Below, one piece after another: positions 10,805 to 22,595 of a stretch of DNA of 64,000 bases. This stretch comes from Liquidambar formosana (taxonomy: Eukaryota; Streptophyta; Magnoliopsida; Saxifragales; Altingiaceae), in assembly GCA_039720395.1 (NCBI GenBank), contig CM077823.1:7182909-7246908 (forward strand). The letters run 5' to 3'. How positions within the stretch are numbered: the stretch's first letter is position 1; every line of letters begins with the position of its first letter. The translations under genes were made by a program, and so were the position numbers. Under the pieces are notes generated by a model. The model was not told the DNA's origin, searched no databases, and saw only the letters and a list, made by a program, of their open reading frames with translations.

Positions 10805-13787
10805 TGATGAAGAAAATCACAAGGAGAATAACGAGGAAGAAGCTCCAATGATTATACACCGTCAGGAAGGTATTGATAAAGATCTCAATGGGAAGATTGT
10901 TTACAGCGAAGAAGAAGCTTATAACATGTGTAATGATTATGCCACACACATTGGTTTAAGTATTCGAAGAGGACAAAAGAGATATAACACAAATAAATTT
11001 TTGCGCCAATATACTTTTGTGTGTTCAAAAGAAGGGTTTCGACTAGATAATGACCCTTGTGAAGAGAAAAAGGTTGATAGACAAGATACCAGAACTGGGT
11101 TGCAAAGCTAGAATTCGATTTACTGTGGATGATGGAGTGTGGAAGGTTACTTATTTTGATCCCAATCACAACCACAAGTTTGCTAATCCAAAAGAGAAGG
11201 CATTTTTGTGATAAAATCGAAAAATTACAAATCCTCATATGGGTGTGACCAAAACTATGGTAAATGCTAGGATAAGAACAACGAATACATACTCATATTT
11301 AGCAGAAGAGGCTGGCGGATCTCAAAATATTGGATTTACAAAGAGAGACTGTTACAATTTTGTTAACAAGGAGAAGTTGATTATGCTTGAAGCGGGGGAT
11401 GCTCAGAGTTTAATCAATCTTTTCAAACATATGCAAGCTGAAGATTCAATGTTTTTTTACACAGTGCAAGTTGATTAGGAAAATCGAATAACGAACTTTT
11501 TTTGGAGAGATGGAAGATCGAGGTTTGATTATGATTGTTTTGGAGATGTCGTAGTATTTGACACCATATACTGAACAAATAGGTATAACATGATTTGTGC
11601 TCCTTTTGTGGGGGTTAACCAACATTGGAATAATGTGTTGTTTGGTATTTTTGTTGGATGAGACTACTGCTTCATTTACTTGGTTGTTTGAAAAATTTTT
11701 AGAGTCAATGGGAAATCGACAACCGAAGACCATTTTCACAGACCAATGTTAGGCAATGGCAAATGCCATTAAATTGGTATTCCCAGAGACACGCCGTCGT
11801 TTGTGCTTATGGTACATTTCAAACAATACGGTACAACATTTAGTAAGTTATTATCAGAATCCTGAGTTTAAGAAGCTATTCAACAAGTGTCATAATTGTT
11901 GTGAAACAAAATTTGAATTTCAGTCCACTTGGGATGAAATGATTAAGAAATTTAATAGTCTTGCGGATAATAGATGGCTTAAGACACTATACAATCTCCG
12001 TGAAAAATGGTGTCCGGCTTTTAGTTTGGATACTTTCTCTGATAAAAGCTTCCCAAAGAAGTGAGAGTATGAACAATGTGTTCCATCATATGTTAGCTAA
12101 AACATTGAGCCTCACCCAATTTGTGCATCACTATGAGAAACAAACAGAACAAATGTGTTCAAAAGAATTAGGAGAAGATTTTCGCATGCAATAATCAGGG
12201 TGTACCCTCATGAGTAGCAAAAAGTAGTGGAATTTTGAATCATGCTGCTAATGTTTATACGCGAAAAATTTTCAAATTATTTGGACATGAGTTTGTTGCT
12301 AGCATGGCAGTATCGATGCAAGAGGTTGGTAGTGATGGAACAGTTTACACTTTTGAACTCAATGAAGAAGGCCATAAAGGGGTTCACATTACCCAGTTTA
12401 ACTCCTCTAATTATGCTGTTTTTTGTCGCTGTAAAATGTTTGAATCCATGGGATTGTTGTGTCGTCATGCTTTGCGGGCGATAAATGTGAAAGGTGTTAC
12501 TCATATACCAAATCAGTATATTTTGTAGCGATGGACCAAAGATGCAAAAAAGGGGATGGAGGAATCTAATCGTAGTGACTCATCACACATGAAGGAGAAG
12601 GAATCAATGACATTGCGTCGTAATGATTTGATGCTTTTTGCCTACAATATAATTTATAAGAGTGTAGAGACAATTACGACTTCTAAAATTGTTAGGCAAA
12701 AATTGACAGAGATGGTAAAGTTAGTTGAAAGAGATATGGAAAATTCAAATATGATGGCAAATATTAACAAAGACAACAATAAGTTTGCCTAACGATATTA
12801 TTGGTGGCACAAATGGCGCACATTGCTTGTTTGATGAGACACCAGTCTTGGATCCCAAATGTCTGAGACCAAAAGGAGAGACTAATGCTAGATTGAAAAA
12901 AAGTTTAGAAAAGCGTAAAAGGAAGGCTTCAAAAGATACAACCGCATCTGATAAGGAGCATTTTCTGCGTTTTATTTATTTGTTTTAAATATTAAATTAA
13001 TGATAGTAATATCTATTCTTGAATTATTTTTTATACTAACAATTCTAAAATTACTATCCATGATAATGATAGTTATTACTTACTTGTGTAGGGAAAACCA
13101 AGCAACTGACAATCGGAAGTTCTTCGAATACTTCATTTCATTCACCACACAATCCAAGATTCTCTCATCCATTCAGTATACCCAATAGCACAAATTTTAA
13201 TAGTCAGGTGCGAAATTTTACATTGTTTAATACCTTTATTTGTATTATTTTCATTCATAATAAATATTATTGTAACCATGTAGTTATATTCAACAACAAG
13301 CATGCCAACATCCAATGTTTACACCAATTTGCTTCCATTTAGTGGTATAGCTTCAAATTTAAAGTTTATTTTATATTATTATTCCTTAAAATTTCAAGAT
13401 TAGAAATTTTTTTCTTTTTTTTTTGCCTTCTAGGAATTCCATTCTAATTGGACTGACAATCCAAATTTTTACTTTACAAACATGCTTGAGAGTAATGCTC
13501 ATACACCACATTTAAGTCAGGTAGTATATGATTATTTTTTCATATCGTTAGTGTATTATTGGGGTAAAGGTGATTGACATTATTTTATATTTCACTTGTT
13601 TGTAGGACTCATCAACAATTTTCAATGCACATCATACTTTTGGACAATATCCTCGTTTGAGCCAGGTTTGAATTATTTCAGTGGAAGTTTATGTTTTAGT
13701 TATGAATATGTAGCTAATGTCAAGTTATATGTAATGTAGGAATCCTTCTCGTACGATATTGCACAGCAGCATCCTAAAAAGTTATGA
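10805..13787 (+). pseudogene. MULE transposase, FAR1/FHY3-related, decayed
   Basis: Plus-strand pieces appear in the order expected of a FAR1-type MULE transposase. First comes a FAR1 DNA-binding region (10848-11110: YSEEEAYNMCNDYATHIG, then FVCSKEGFR). Next is the catalytic transposase region (about 11590-11820, with TASFTWLFEKF, then KTIFTDQC and LCLWYI). A SWIM-type zinc finger follows (about 12410-12470, CRCKMFESMGLLCRHAL). After it come small 3' exons that end in SQ before a GT donor (about 13093-13198, 13434-13520, 13606-13665), and a last exon ending KKL-stop near 13787. In-frame stops and frameshifts near 11115, 11210, 11479, 11570, 12062 and 12193 break it. Host FAR1/FHY3 genes are domesticated relatives, but the terminal repeats and breaks show this is the transposon's own gene. 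Confidence 0.85.
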
Positions 13788-13789
13788 CT

Positions 13790-15684
13790 CAACTTACTGT
13801 GTAAAGAAAAAAAATTATTTAAAGGTAATAGTTGCAATTCCCAAGCATCCACCATTAATTTGATTTCTTTCCAATCATCCTTTACTTAGTTTATAATCGC
13901 CTTGCAGATGACTTTGGGGCTTTATGGAGCATACTATTCATGGTGGTTGGAGTGTAGTGGTTGGGATAGAATCCTTCCTTTATGATTTTTATTTTTATTT
14001 TATGGTCAAATAATTTTGTATGGTATTTGGTTTGTAAGAGATTATATTGACACACAATGTATGAGATTTTTTTTTTGCTTATGAATCTACCATTTTAGCA
14101 TAAATATGGTTAGTAATTCACTAGTTGTTTCATTGCTATGGGTTTGAGGTTGTCAGATAATTATTGCATTTTGGCAGGTTTGTCTGTCTTCATATATTGG
14201 TGTGGGGTGATGCCTTTTGATGTTGTTTGAACCTCTTGGTTTGAGGAGGTTTTCATCTGTTAAGTCCAACATTATTTTTTTGCTTTTTTGGTTCCTTTTC
14301 TATCCTTGGATTTTTTCTTTTTTAGAAATAAATTTCCAAGTTATAAGCTGAATTGTAGCATTATGCCTATGGTAAATTGGTCACATCATGTTCCCCCTCT
14401 CCTTTTACCTGCCAATTGGTTCTTGGAAAGAAAGACAAGAAAATTTGATCTCAAGAATCTCATTTTCTCTTCTTTTGATCAGTAGTTGCTTGCATAAAGA
14501 TGCCAATAACAAACTTGATATAGTCAATAGTCCAATTCAGATTAACCCATGCTATTCATGCATCATGCTATATATAAATGTCTACTGCTTTGGGAGCCAC
14601 CAAGAAAATGGATTAAGATTTGAAACCCCTCAACATGTAAATGAGCAAGTGAATTTGTTCATAGTTTCATCACATAATTAACAAGATTATGAGGAAAAAA
14701 ACAAAGTGTATATTCATACATTATGACCATTTGTCATGTTACAACCACAAGGGTAACTTCTTTTTTTCTTTTCATTTTTCGATAAAGGGTAACTCAAATT
14801 TAAATAAAAATTACAATAGTATTGGTGGTTAAAATAAAAAACATAATCCAAATCACATCAATGATCTCCTATCAACAATTGTACAATAGTTCCATATGCC
14901 TCACATCAATGATCACTTAGCAATATAAATAAGTTCTCTGCATATATTTGCCAAAGAGTGACTGGTTAGGTTGGAGATTCCACTGACACACCCACATGGT
15001 GCAACATATAGATGAGGTCCACCCTCGTCAGCAAAGGACTCAAAAATCTGCATTCTATAAGGCAGCTGTGTACACTGTTTCCCCATCTCCAATCATCTCA
15101 AACTCCATGATAGACACACTCTAATGTCTAGTTTCCAAAGACCTCTTGTATTTGCTCAGCCCACCACTTCCTCCCCAATGCTAGAAGCAAAGACCTAATG
15201 TTAATATATAAATAAACATGTTAGGTATAAATGAATTGAACAAAATATAAAAGGATTTGAAAAAGTGAAAGAAACCCGTAGAAGGAACATAAATGAAAAA
15301 AGCATCCTAATCCATATAAGTAGACCAAATTATAATAGACTAAACAATGTAATATAAAAATTATAATACACTAAAATCCAATCCAGTATTTATAAAACAT
15401 AACTTGGTATCAATCACAAAATTTAAACAAAAATTTATATAGAGTATTGGAATTGAACATCACTAACTCCAAAAAGGAGTGTGAATGCCAAAAGACTCAC
15501 TGAACCTACAACTTAGATTTCGAAACACTATAGAGAAACATCAACAATGCAATATCTTATATACAATTCAAATATTTCTACTTTGCAAGACAATATTATA
15601 CTATCAAATAATGAAGAAACTAGCCGCGCAACTAAGTTTTAAAGGTGTGCATTGATCTCTTTCAGAACTTTTCTCAAACATCAG
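13790..15684. other. Non-coding interior of the MULE
   Basis: AT-rich sequence downstream of the transposase. I see no gene; short frames around 14288-14680 have no recognisable similarity. Confidence 0.5.
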
Positions 15685-15692
15685 ATATGCAA

Positions 15693-16231
15693 TAAGGGTG
15701 CAAATTGGTACGGGCCAGAGGTGTTTCTGGACTGGACCGAACTAATTCGGGACTTCAAAATTTGTCCCGGAACCAGACCGATTTAGGCTTGAACCGGGAC
15801 TGGGATCGGATCGAAATATTCGGTCCGGGTCGGTCCGGTTCTTGGTTTGTTTGTTTGTTTTTTTTGTTTTTGTTTTTGTTTTTGGTTTTTTTTTTTTTTT
15901 CCATTTTGTTTTAGTTTTGTTTTTGGTAAAAGGTAAGAAATTTATTGAATAAGAATTATTATTCATCGAATAATACTTATTTATTGAGTATAATACATTA
16001 ATATTAACATATAATTATATATCTAATCATATATATATATAGATATATAGATATATATATATTTTGGAATTCGGGAATAAACCCCCTAAACCGTGGCCCG
16101 GACCGAAGTAATTTGGGACTTAAGATTTTGGACCGGAACTGGACCGAATTTGATTTGGCCCGGACCGGACCGGACAGAATTGCACGGAACGGTCCGGTCC
16201 TCGGGCCTACCCGAACCATTTTGCACTCCTA
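15693..16231. mobile_element. hAT-type MITE nested in the MULE
   Basis: Flanked by an 8-bp direct repeat ATATGCAA (15685-15692 and 16232-16239), the size typical of hAT elements. The ends form an inverted repeat (TAAGGGTGCAAATTGG on the left, complement TAGGAGTGCAAAATGG on the right). The interior is rich in 'ggaccgg' / 'ccggtcc' words and has a T-rich centre. Confidence 0.85.
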
Positions 16232-16239
16232 ATATGCAA

Positions 16240-17749
16240 TGCAATATTAAGGGACAGCCCCTTTAAGAGAAGACATCCTTGTATCCCATTAGTTTTTCGT
16301 TGTTGTTTAGCCTTCAGTGGGAAATATATTGTATAAAAAGATGAGCCATGTCCACCAGACAGGAAAAGATGTCCTTAATAAAAATAATGAAGAAAGACAA
16401 AGAACAAAAAAAACATATAAAGGAGGATAAAAATACTCACTAAGATCTCCACTCCTTTTTTTAACCCAAAAATCCCCCTTTTATTAGTTGAGAGATGAGT
16501 CTAAACACAAGTACCCCCACCATTTCTACTTTGTCAACAATTTCTCTCAAAAGCTGCCAAAATAGCTATGTTTACCGTGGAAAAATCTCAGCCAGTCTGA
16601 TAAGTAATAAATCCAGAGGCAGCATTGATCCACTGGTATTGGGACGCTAGTACTGGTAGGCTTCGGCAACGCATCGTCAAGCATCCCCACTGCTATGGCA
16701 AGCTTCCCCATTTTTGGTTTTCTTTTGTTTCTTTTCAATTTTAATTACTGGTAAAATAAAATGTTCAAATTTAGGCAAAACTTTGAGCGGTAGTATGAAA
16801 TTTGAGTGGAGTATGGAATTTGAATTTCATCTAACGGCATTTAACGGTGTTAACACCATTTTGTTTTGTGTACTCCGGCGTCTCTTTCTGATCAGCAATT
16901 TAAGAGAATGAGGGTGATGTGTCCATACTAACAGTCGGCGCATTTTTGTTAGGCAGTTATACCACGTCAGGTGTAACTGTTACATGGAATAATTTCTCCT
17001 ATTTTGCCCCTCAATTTGTCGGATTACTCTATCCCAACAACGCATCTCCTAATCTCCGTCCGCACAAGATGTCGGCACTATCACCGGCGACGTCTCATCC
17101 AACTAGTTCCCCACCCCAATGCGCTGCCCCGCCATCGTACACCACCTCCCCATCAATTTGCAGCCCCATCAATCGATGTACTAGCCATGATTACCATGTG
17201 GGTGCCAAGCTTTTATTATGGCTGATGACATGAAGAAGAGGTAACTCTTCAAGAGATGGGTTTGATGTTCTCAATCTCAAGATCTAGAGAGTTCAACCTT
17301 TTTTTTTTTATATATTAGTTTTGACACCAGATTCACCAAACCAATAATTGTCTTCTTCGTGCAATAGTGGCAAAGATTAAGGCAATGGTGGATGACAGGA
17401 TGGGATCTGCCTTTTCACACCTTCTATAGTCGTCTTCTTCGTGTTTTTTTTTTTTTTTTTTTCCTTCGTCTGTTGATGAATTCGTCTCACTTTCCATTGT
17501 TTTTAATTTTATTTTCTTGTGTTGGGGATAGTTGGCCGGATGATGAAATTCAGTTCGCCGGAGAAAAAAGCCCGTTTGGATTTGGTTAGCCAAACGGCGC
17601 TGTTTGAAGACTTGAAGTAAATCTTAGTTGAACGGGATGTGGCCGATGATCGTGCCGGTGTCTTACATTGACGAAGATCAGGAGATGGGTAGTTGAGGTT
17701 GGAGGAATCCGTGAAAGTAAGGGGCAAAACGCCACTGTTTACTTGGTTA
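16240..17749. other. Right part of the MULE, including a split inverted repeat
   Basis: Positions 16830-17010 match the inner left terminal repeat in inverted orientation. The 17020-17750 stretch has no partner on the left and separates the two halves of the right repeat; it may be a later insertion or captured sequence. A poly-T tract lies near 17445-17462. No gene recognised. Confidence 0.6.
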
Positions 17750-17851
17750 TTCAATTGTATCCATTGGATCATTTTTTTTGCCACGTGGCGAGTCATGGTA
17801 AGAAGTATGGCAAGATCCTCTCTACCATTGTATGGCAGAGGATCCTGTGAG

Positions 17852-18255
17852 ACGATAAGTATTTAAGCCTTGAGTGTGCTCCTATAGGTTATCGTTTTGA
17901 TTTTTCGTAACTATCGTTACTTGTGTGGGTATGTGATATCTCATATAAACCATTAGAAAGTTAGTCTAACCTCAAACCTCAACGTGAGGAAGAATTGAGA
18001 TATCGCTTATCGTTAATAAAAATAAATAAATTCATGAAAACATGAATTTTATTTTATAAGTAAAAGACATTATTGAGAAAAACATTTCCCCCCAACCCAC
18101 CAAAAAGAGAAAAAGAAAGAAAAGATATGTCCACTAGCGATAGCGACTAAGAAACTAACGATGCTAAAACAACCGCTGAACCAAGGGTGGACCCACATAG
18201 GAAGCCAGCTACTTTGGGGTGGCTTGGCCCCCATTTTGTTTTAATATGTAATGAG
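17852..18255. other. 3' flank of unit B
   Basis: Aligns with unit C at about 42205-42720 and, more weakly, with A at 6430-6620 ('tttaagccttgagtgtgctc', 'gtgggtatgtgatat'). No gene seen. Confidence 0.65.
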
Positions 18256-18264
18256 ATGCAGGTT

Positions 18265-18982
18265 GGGAACGGCTATTGCAACCCCCCAAAATTATAAGTT
18301 GCCCTCCCATATTTTTTAATTAAAAAAATTATCATACAAAATTACCAAAAAGGGCTTTTGTTGCAACTTTCTGGCACCCACCCACCGGCAACTCTCCGGC
18401 ACTCCTCTTCTTCCTTCCTCCTCTTCTCTTCCCTCCCCTCCCTCATCTTCCTTCTTCTTCTTCTTCTTCTTCTTTTTTTTTTTCCCCGAACCCCTCTCCC
18501 GCACCCCTCACTCGTCAACGACCCTACCTCTCCTCCCTCCCGTCAACCTTCCTCCTCTTCCCTATTCTTCTCTTTCTTCTTTTTCATTTTTTTTCTTTCC
18601 TTTTCTTTTCCTCTTCCCTCCCGTCACCGTTGCCGGAAAAAATGAAGGTTTTGAAAAAAAAAAAAACCTCCCTTGCCTTTCACACACAGATCTGACTAGC
18701 AGAGGGGAAAAAAAAAAAAAAGAAAAAAAAAGAAAGAGGAGAAGAAGATAGAAGAGTCACTGGAAAAAATGGAAGAATACACAGATCTGACCAGTAGAGG
18801 ACGACATCGTCGCTGTCGTCGTCACCTCTTCTTTTTCTCGTCGGTCATCACTGTTATAGGGTGTGGGATGGGTGAGAAGGAGGGGTATTTTAGTCTTTGA
18901 GAGGAGTGGGTGTGTAAATTTGAGGGGCTGGGAAATAAAGGGGGGCAACTTATAACATTGGGGGGTTGCAATAGCTGCTCCC
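18265..18982. mobile_element. Mutator-type MITE specific to unit B
   Basis: Flanked by the 9-bp direct repeat ATGCAGGTT (18256-18264 and 18983-18991), the usual MULE target duplication length. The ends are inverted copies ('ggctattgcaacccccca' on the left, complement 'agctattgcaacccccca' on the right). Unit C has the unoccupied site at about 42717-42735. The interior is made of polypurine/polypyrimidine tracts. Confidence 0.9.
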
Positions 18983-19254
18983 ATGCAGGTTTTAGCCTCT
19001 TAACCTAGGTCCAAGTTACTTGGTCTCTTAGCCTAGGCTAAAGTCACTTGGCCTCTTAATATCTTAAACCAAGCCTAATCACTCTTTGTTTACCAAATAC
19101 CCTAAAATCCAAAAACCCAAGTCTTGACCTTTTTCTGGCTCTCCTTTGTTCCTCACACTCCTCACTTATTGAACGTCTAAACCAAATGGTCGAACCGTCA
19201 AAACCCATCGCCGACAGACAACGGCAACCCACAACCGAGATCGAGTAATTTCAA

Positions 19255-19407
19255 GGGGGGGATTTTAAATCAGTCAAGCTACCAGAAAATAATTACAGTT
19301 AGTAGTCATTCTTAGTCAGGTTAATAGTTATTTACTAGAAAGTTATTAGTATTTGCATTAAACTGTAATTATTTTCCCATAGCCCTGCCAATCCAAAATT
19401 TCCCCTC
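19255..19407. mobile_element. About 150-bp MITE, family 1 copy 1
   Basis: The ends read as an inverted repeat (left 'cagtcaagctaccagaaaat', right ending 'ccaatccaaaatttcccc'). It is flanked by a short repeat 'atttcaa'. The uninterrupted site is in unit C near 44960-44985. Relatives lie at 22444-22595 and 39455-39591, and a partial one at 19527-19625. Confidence 0.75.
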
Positions 19408-19526
19408 ATTTCAAATCCTAGCTGTGCTTGTGCACCCAACTACAAAGTTAGTGTTCCTAGGAAACCATTCAAACCATAATTAGCTCTTTGTCCATAAGGA
19501 TCTCACTGATGCGGAAGTTTTTTTTT

Positions 19527-19625
19527 AGGGCAATTATGTATTGGTCCAGCTATGGGCAAATAATTACACATCAATAGACATGACTGCTAACTTTGTAGTA
19601 AATTACTAGTAACTTAACTAAGAAC
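19527..19625. mobile_element. Partial family 1 MITE at the 3' end of gene B
   Basis: About 95-110 bp that unit C lacks at the matching point (45062-45080). It carries the family words 'ctatgggcaaataattac' and 'agtaacttaacta'. It abuts the shortened end of the PAT1 exon of gene B. Confidence 0.55.
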
Positions 19626-19626
19626 G

Positions 19627-20439
19627 TTATTTGCCTTCGCTCCCACCATGAGCATCGAATCCAACGACGAGCATGGATTGCTGAGCAAAATCTGATAAAA
19701 GCTTTTGCTGGCACTCGTTAGTGTGAGGATGACTTGCACTTAGAAGTTCCACAGGCATTTCTTGGCATACAACTCTTGCTATTTCTGAACTGATAATCTC
19801 TCTACTTGGATGCGTTTTTGTGAATGATTTCACAATAGTGTCGTATTTATTCCTGCAATACTTGGTAAGAAGATCGAAAAACGCATCAAATGAAGCCTGC
19901 CAAAGTGCACAAGTAGGCATGCTAAACTTTCCAGCAGCATGAGGATCAGTTAAGAGCTCTGTTGCCCTTTCAAGAACAGATATTAAAATAATAGCGGCCC
20001 CATCCCCAGCAAGGCTTCCCAACCGGCGAAGCGGAGGTGGTTGCTCTGAAGAACAAACCACTGCAATAAGACAAAAGCTCAAGCCACGGAGATCCATGCC
20101 CTTAACACATGAGGAAACTGTGTTTGCAAGATTTGTGGTTGCCTCGAATGCTCCCGAATCAAAGGGAAGGTTGCCAAACAAAGATCTCAAATGACGGAAA
20201 ATAGCCATGTAGACAATTCGGGCAAGCTCAATAGTAGGGGGGATAAGCTGAAGGTACCTAGAGAGGAGCTTTCGACCTTTGGGAAGAGAAACAAATCGCA
20301 GGAACACGAGGTCATCCTTGGGAGCTAGTTTTACTATGTAGCCACTTTTGGCAAATGGGTCAACAAGCTGAAGTGAGGCTGCTAACCCTTCTAGTAAGTA
20401 CTGCTGCCTTTGCTTGAGCTGAGTCCCGCCATCTTGGAC
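19627..20439 (-). CDS. Gene B exon 3: PAT1 C-terminal module
   Basis: Last exon of gene B, 270 codons plus stop, in place of the LRR exons of an ordinary TNL. The peptide starts VQDGGTQLKQRQQYLLEGLA and has PAT1 (PatL1/Pat1b family) landmarks: LQLVDPFAKSG, APKDDLVFLRFVSLPKGR, MAIFRHLRSLFG, VVCSSEQPPPLRRLG, LWQASFDAFFDLLTKYC and SDFAQQSMLVVGF. PAT1 activates mRNA decapping in the cytoplasm and P-bodies; its C-terminal helical domain binds the LSM1-7 ring. Only about the last third of the protein is present, so the sequence lacks the N-terminal motifs and could not replace PAT1. The exon starts after 'tttagtcag', and its phase 0 matches the donor of the NBS exon. It ends 10 residues short of copy C overall, with a changed tail (SEGK) beside a MITE. 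Its methionines are internal, so it is not a separate gene start. Confidence 0.88.
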   Translation of the reverse strand, partial: VQDGGTQLKQRQQYLLEGLAASLQLVDPFAKSGYIVKLAPKDDLVFLRFVSLPKGRKLLSRYLQLIPPTIELARIVYMAIFRHLRSLFGNLPFDSGAFEATTNLANTVSSCVKGMDLRGLSFCLIAVVCSSEQPPPLRRLGSLAGDGAAIILISVLERATELLTDPHAAGKFSMPTCALWQASFDAFFDLLTKYCRNKYDTIVKSFTKTHPSREIISSEIARVVCQEMPVELLSASHPHTNECQQKLLSDFAQQSMLVVGFDAHGGSEGK

Positions 20440-20667
20440 CTGACTAAATTGTTAAAAATCAACATGCATGTGTTTCTTTTATTTCCTAATGATGTGTCAA
20501 TAATCATATATATCACCACATGAATTCTTTTGGTAAAAAATATGAGTGTCACATCAATAGCTAGATCATCAGAGAAAACAAATTAGACAAATATTTAGGG
20601 ATAATGTATATCGTTTTCCTTTATGTTATATGCATAAAAATAGCAAATTCGTTTACTTGGGTCTTAC
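20440..20667 (-). other. Gene B intron 2 (chimeric TNL/PAT1 intron)
   Basis: 228 bp from donor GTAAGACC to acceptor 'tttagtcag'. The donor is where TNL genes normally have the intron after the NB-ARC exon, and the acceptor precedes PAT1 coding sequence. Copy C has a 261-bp homologue (45881-46141) and A has one at 6885-7118. Confidence 0.8.
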
Positions 20668-21766
20668 CGGGAGTTCCGTCAAGATATCAAGGAAATCATC
20701 ATGAAACCACAATCTATTGCAATTTCTGGGTTTCTCGAGAGATTCTTTACGAGCAATTTCTCTTCCCATGTCTTGAAGCAGATCATGCATTGTTAGCTCG
20801 TTTTTTTCATTGAGATTTAGAAGGCACCTCTCAAAGAGGACATTGATTCCAATATCTGCAAAGAAATCCCAACCATGTAGTATTATGATAGTATAGTCTT
20901 TGTCCACTCCAGCAAAGAAACAAGCAATATCAAGGAATACATCTTTCTCGTTATCTTCCAATGCATCGTAACTTATTTTCAGCTTCTTTTGAATATCACC
21001 TGGAGGAATTCTTTTTAATTTTTCTAATTGACTTTCCCATTCAGGTGCACTTCTACCAAACATAAAAGAACCCAAAACTTCAAGAGCTAAAGGCAATCCT
21101 TTACAATAACTTATTACTTCATTTGACAAATCAATATAATCTTCTTTTGGACGACTTTTCTTGAAGGCATGCCAACTAAAGAGCTCAAGAGATTGATAAC
21201 AATCTAATTCATCAAGCATATATATGTCATCCACTTCAGTTTCCTTTAACAAATGTTCGTCTCTAGTTGTTATGATGATTCTACTTCCCAAACCAAACCA
21301 ATCGCGCTTTCCAACGATTGCGTTTAATTGCCCTATTTGATCCACATCATCAAGAATAACAAGAACCCTTTTATTACATAATCTTTCTTTTATCGCATCG
21401 ACTCCCCTATTAATATTGCTGACCTTCATCTTTTTCATCTTTAGGATATCATAAAGAAGTTGCTCTTGTAGATGAACTAGGCCATTGGGTTGCTTTGAGA
21501 TTTCTTTTACATTTGCAAGGAAACTTTTATCTTTAAAGCTATCAAATAATTGATTAAAAATGGCTTTTGCAATTGTTGTCTTACCCATCCCACCCATTGC
21601 ACAGATCCCTATTATGCGAACATCATTTAATCCAACACGCAACAGTTTATTTATGTGCTGCACACGAAAGTCTAGTCCAACTGGGTATTTGGCTACATTC
21701 AGGTATGCATTATTCAAGTGATTTAGAATCTCCTTCACAATTTTCTTGATAAGCCTCACTTCATAC
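20668..21766 (-). CDS. Gene B exon 2: NB-ARC domain of a TIR-NBS receptor
   Basis: The nucleotide-binding switch exon, 1099 bp, residues about 171-537 of the predicted 807-aa protein. Motifs run in normal order: P-loop GICAMGGMGKTT (about 224-235), RNBS-A FLANVKEIS, kinase-2 RVLVILDDVDQ (the D after DDV is TIR-class), [54 protein letters not shown], and MHD TMHDLLQDMGREIA (MHD about 497-499). All key residues for ATP binding are intact. The exon opens after 'aacacaagcag' with one base that completes a glycine codon from the TIR exon (phase 2), and closes at CCG before GTAAGACC (phase 0), the standard TNL intron place. Reading past that donor gives only VRPK and a stop. Upstream Met codons at 21834 lie in the intron and are not starts. 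Confidence 0.93.
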
Positions 21767-22218
21767 CTGCTTGTGTTCAAAATGAATTGAAAGCACGTTA
21801 CATCTTGTTCATAATATGTTTTGGTCAAATACAAAGAAGTGATCTTATAACGAAAATGATATACAATTCGTAATCCAAAATGAAAATAAGAGAAGAATTA
21901 ACTAAAAGTTATATAACACACATAAAATCAAACTAGCTAATTTTTGAATTTAATCCTAATAGCAAAATATAAGCTAACTTGACATTATTTAAAGATTTCT
22001 TTGGCTATTATACCTTTTTGTATGCAAGTAAATAAGTCTGTTTTTCAATTTAAAATATTAAAATATAATAAACATATAATATTGCATGAATAATTTTAGG
22101 ACTCACTATATTCTAAATTAATTATTGGTGAATAAAGCTTTTCTAGATTAGTTGTATTATGCACTAAATGTTTGATTGAATGCAATAAATTAATTGTTTA
22201 ACCAAACTTATGACCCCC

Positions 22219-22255
<37 letters not shown>

Positions 22256-22443
22256 GCTCCAAAACAAACAAAGAGGAAAATCAACTTATAAATTCATATA
22301 ACAAAATCTAATGAAAATATAAAAATAATTTTTTACAAAAACATAAAACTTCAAACATCACAATTTACGCAATATAAGTTATAGAATTATTTTGAAAATT
22401 TTGACTAATAAAATGAAGCAGTTAATGGATATAATTGTTTCTT

Positions 22444-22595
22444 GGGTGAATTTTAGATTGGTCAGACTACCGGAAAACAATTAGAGGTAATAGTCATTGT
22501 TAGTTAAGTTAGTAGCCGTTTATTAGGAAGTTAACAGTAATTTGTATTGAACTACAATTATTTTCTGGTAGCCTGACCAATCTAAAATTTCCCCT
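22444..22595. mobile_element. About 150-bp MITE, family 1 copy 2
   Basis: Terminal inverted repeat: left 'ttttagattggtcagactac', right 'tagcctgaccaatctaaaa'. The interior shares 'agtcattgttagttaagtta' with the copies at 19255 and 39455. Confidence 0.85.

Larger units (their letters stand above)
9491..17851. mobile_element. MULE (Mutator-like element) with FAR1-type transposase
   Basis: The outer 100 bp at 9491-9590 is the inverted complement of 17750-17851 (both ends read aggatcct, then 'catacttcttaccatg' and 'gccacgtgg'). The next 180 bp inward on the left (9590-9770) is the inverted complement of 16830-17010. The right terminal repeat is thus split by about 730 bp. Inside are a tandem repeat, a decayed transposase gene and a nested hAT MITE. 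The sequence on both sides rejoins the unit flank that is uninterrupted at 42180-42300, so the element inserted after the array formed, or at least only in this copy. I could not find a clean 9-bp target duplication. Confidence 0.85.

Noticed and set aside
18316..18645. Low-complexity K/E-rich and S/P/F-rich proteins
   Set aside because: Produced by a TTC/CCT tract within a MITE that has a 9-bp target duplication.
19627..20307. A stand-alone 226-residue protein starting MFLRFVSLPKG
   Set aside because: The PAT1-like frame continues 44 codons upstream of this methionine to a splice acceptor, and the methionine aligns inside the PAT1 sequence. It is an internal residue of an exon.
20653..21834. 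An intronless NBS protein starting MYLTKTYY and ending VRPK
   Set aside because: The first 23 codons and the last four are intron sequence beyond canonical splice sites that agree with copy C.
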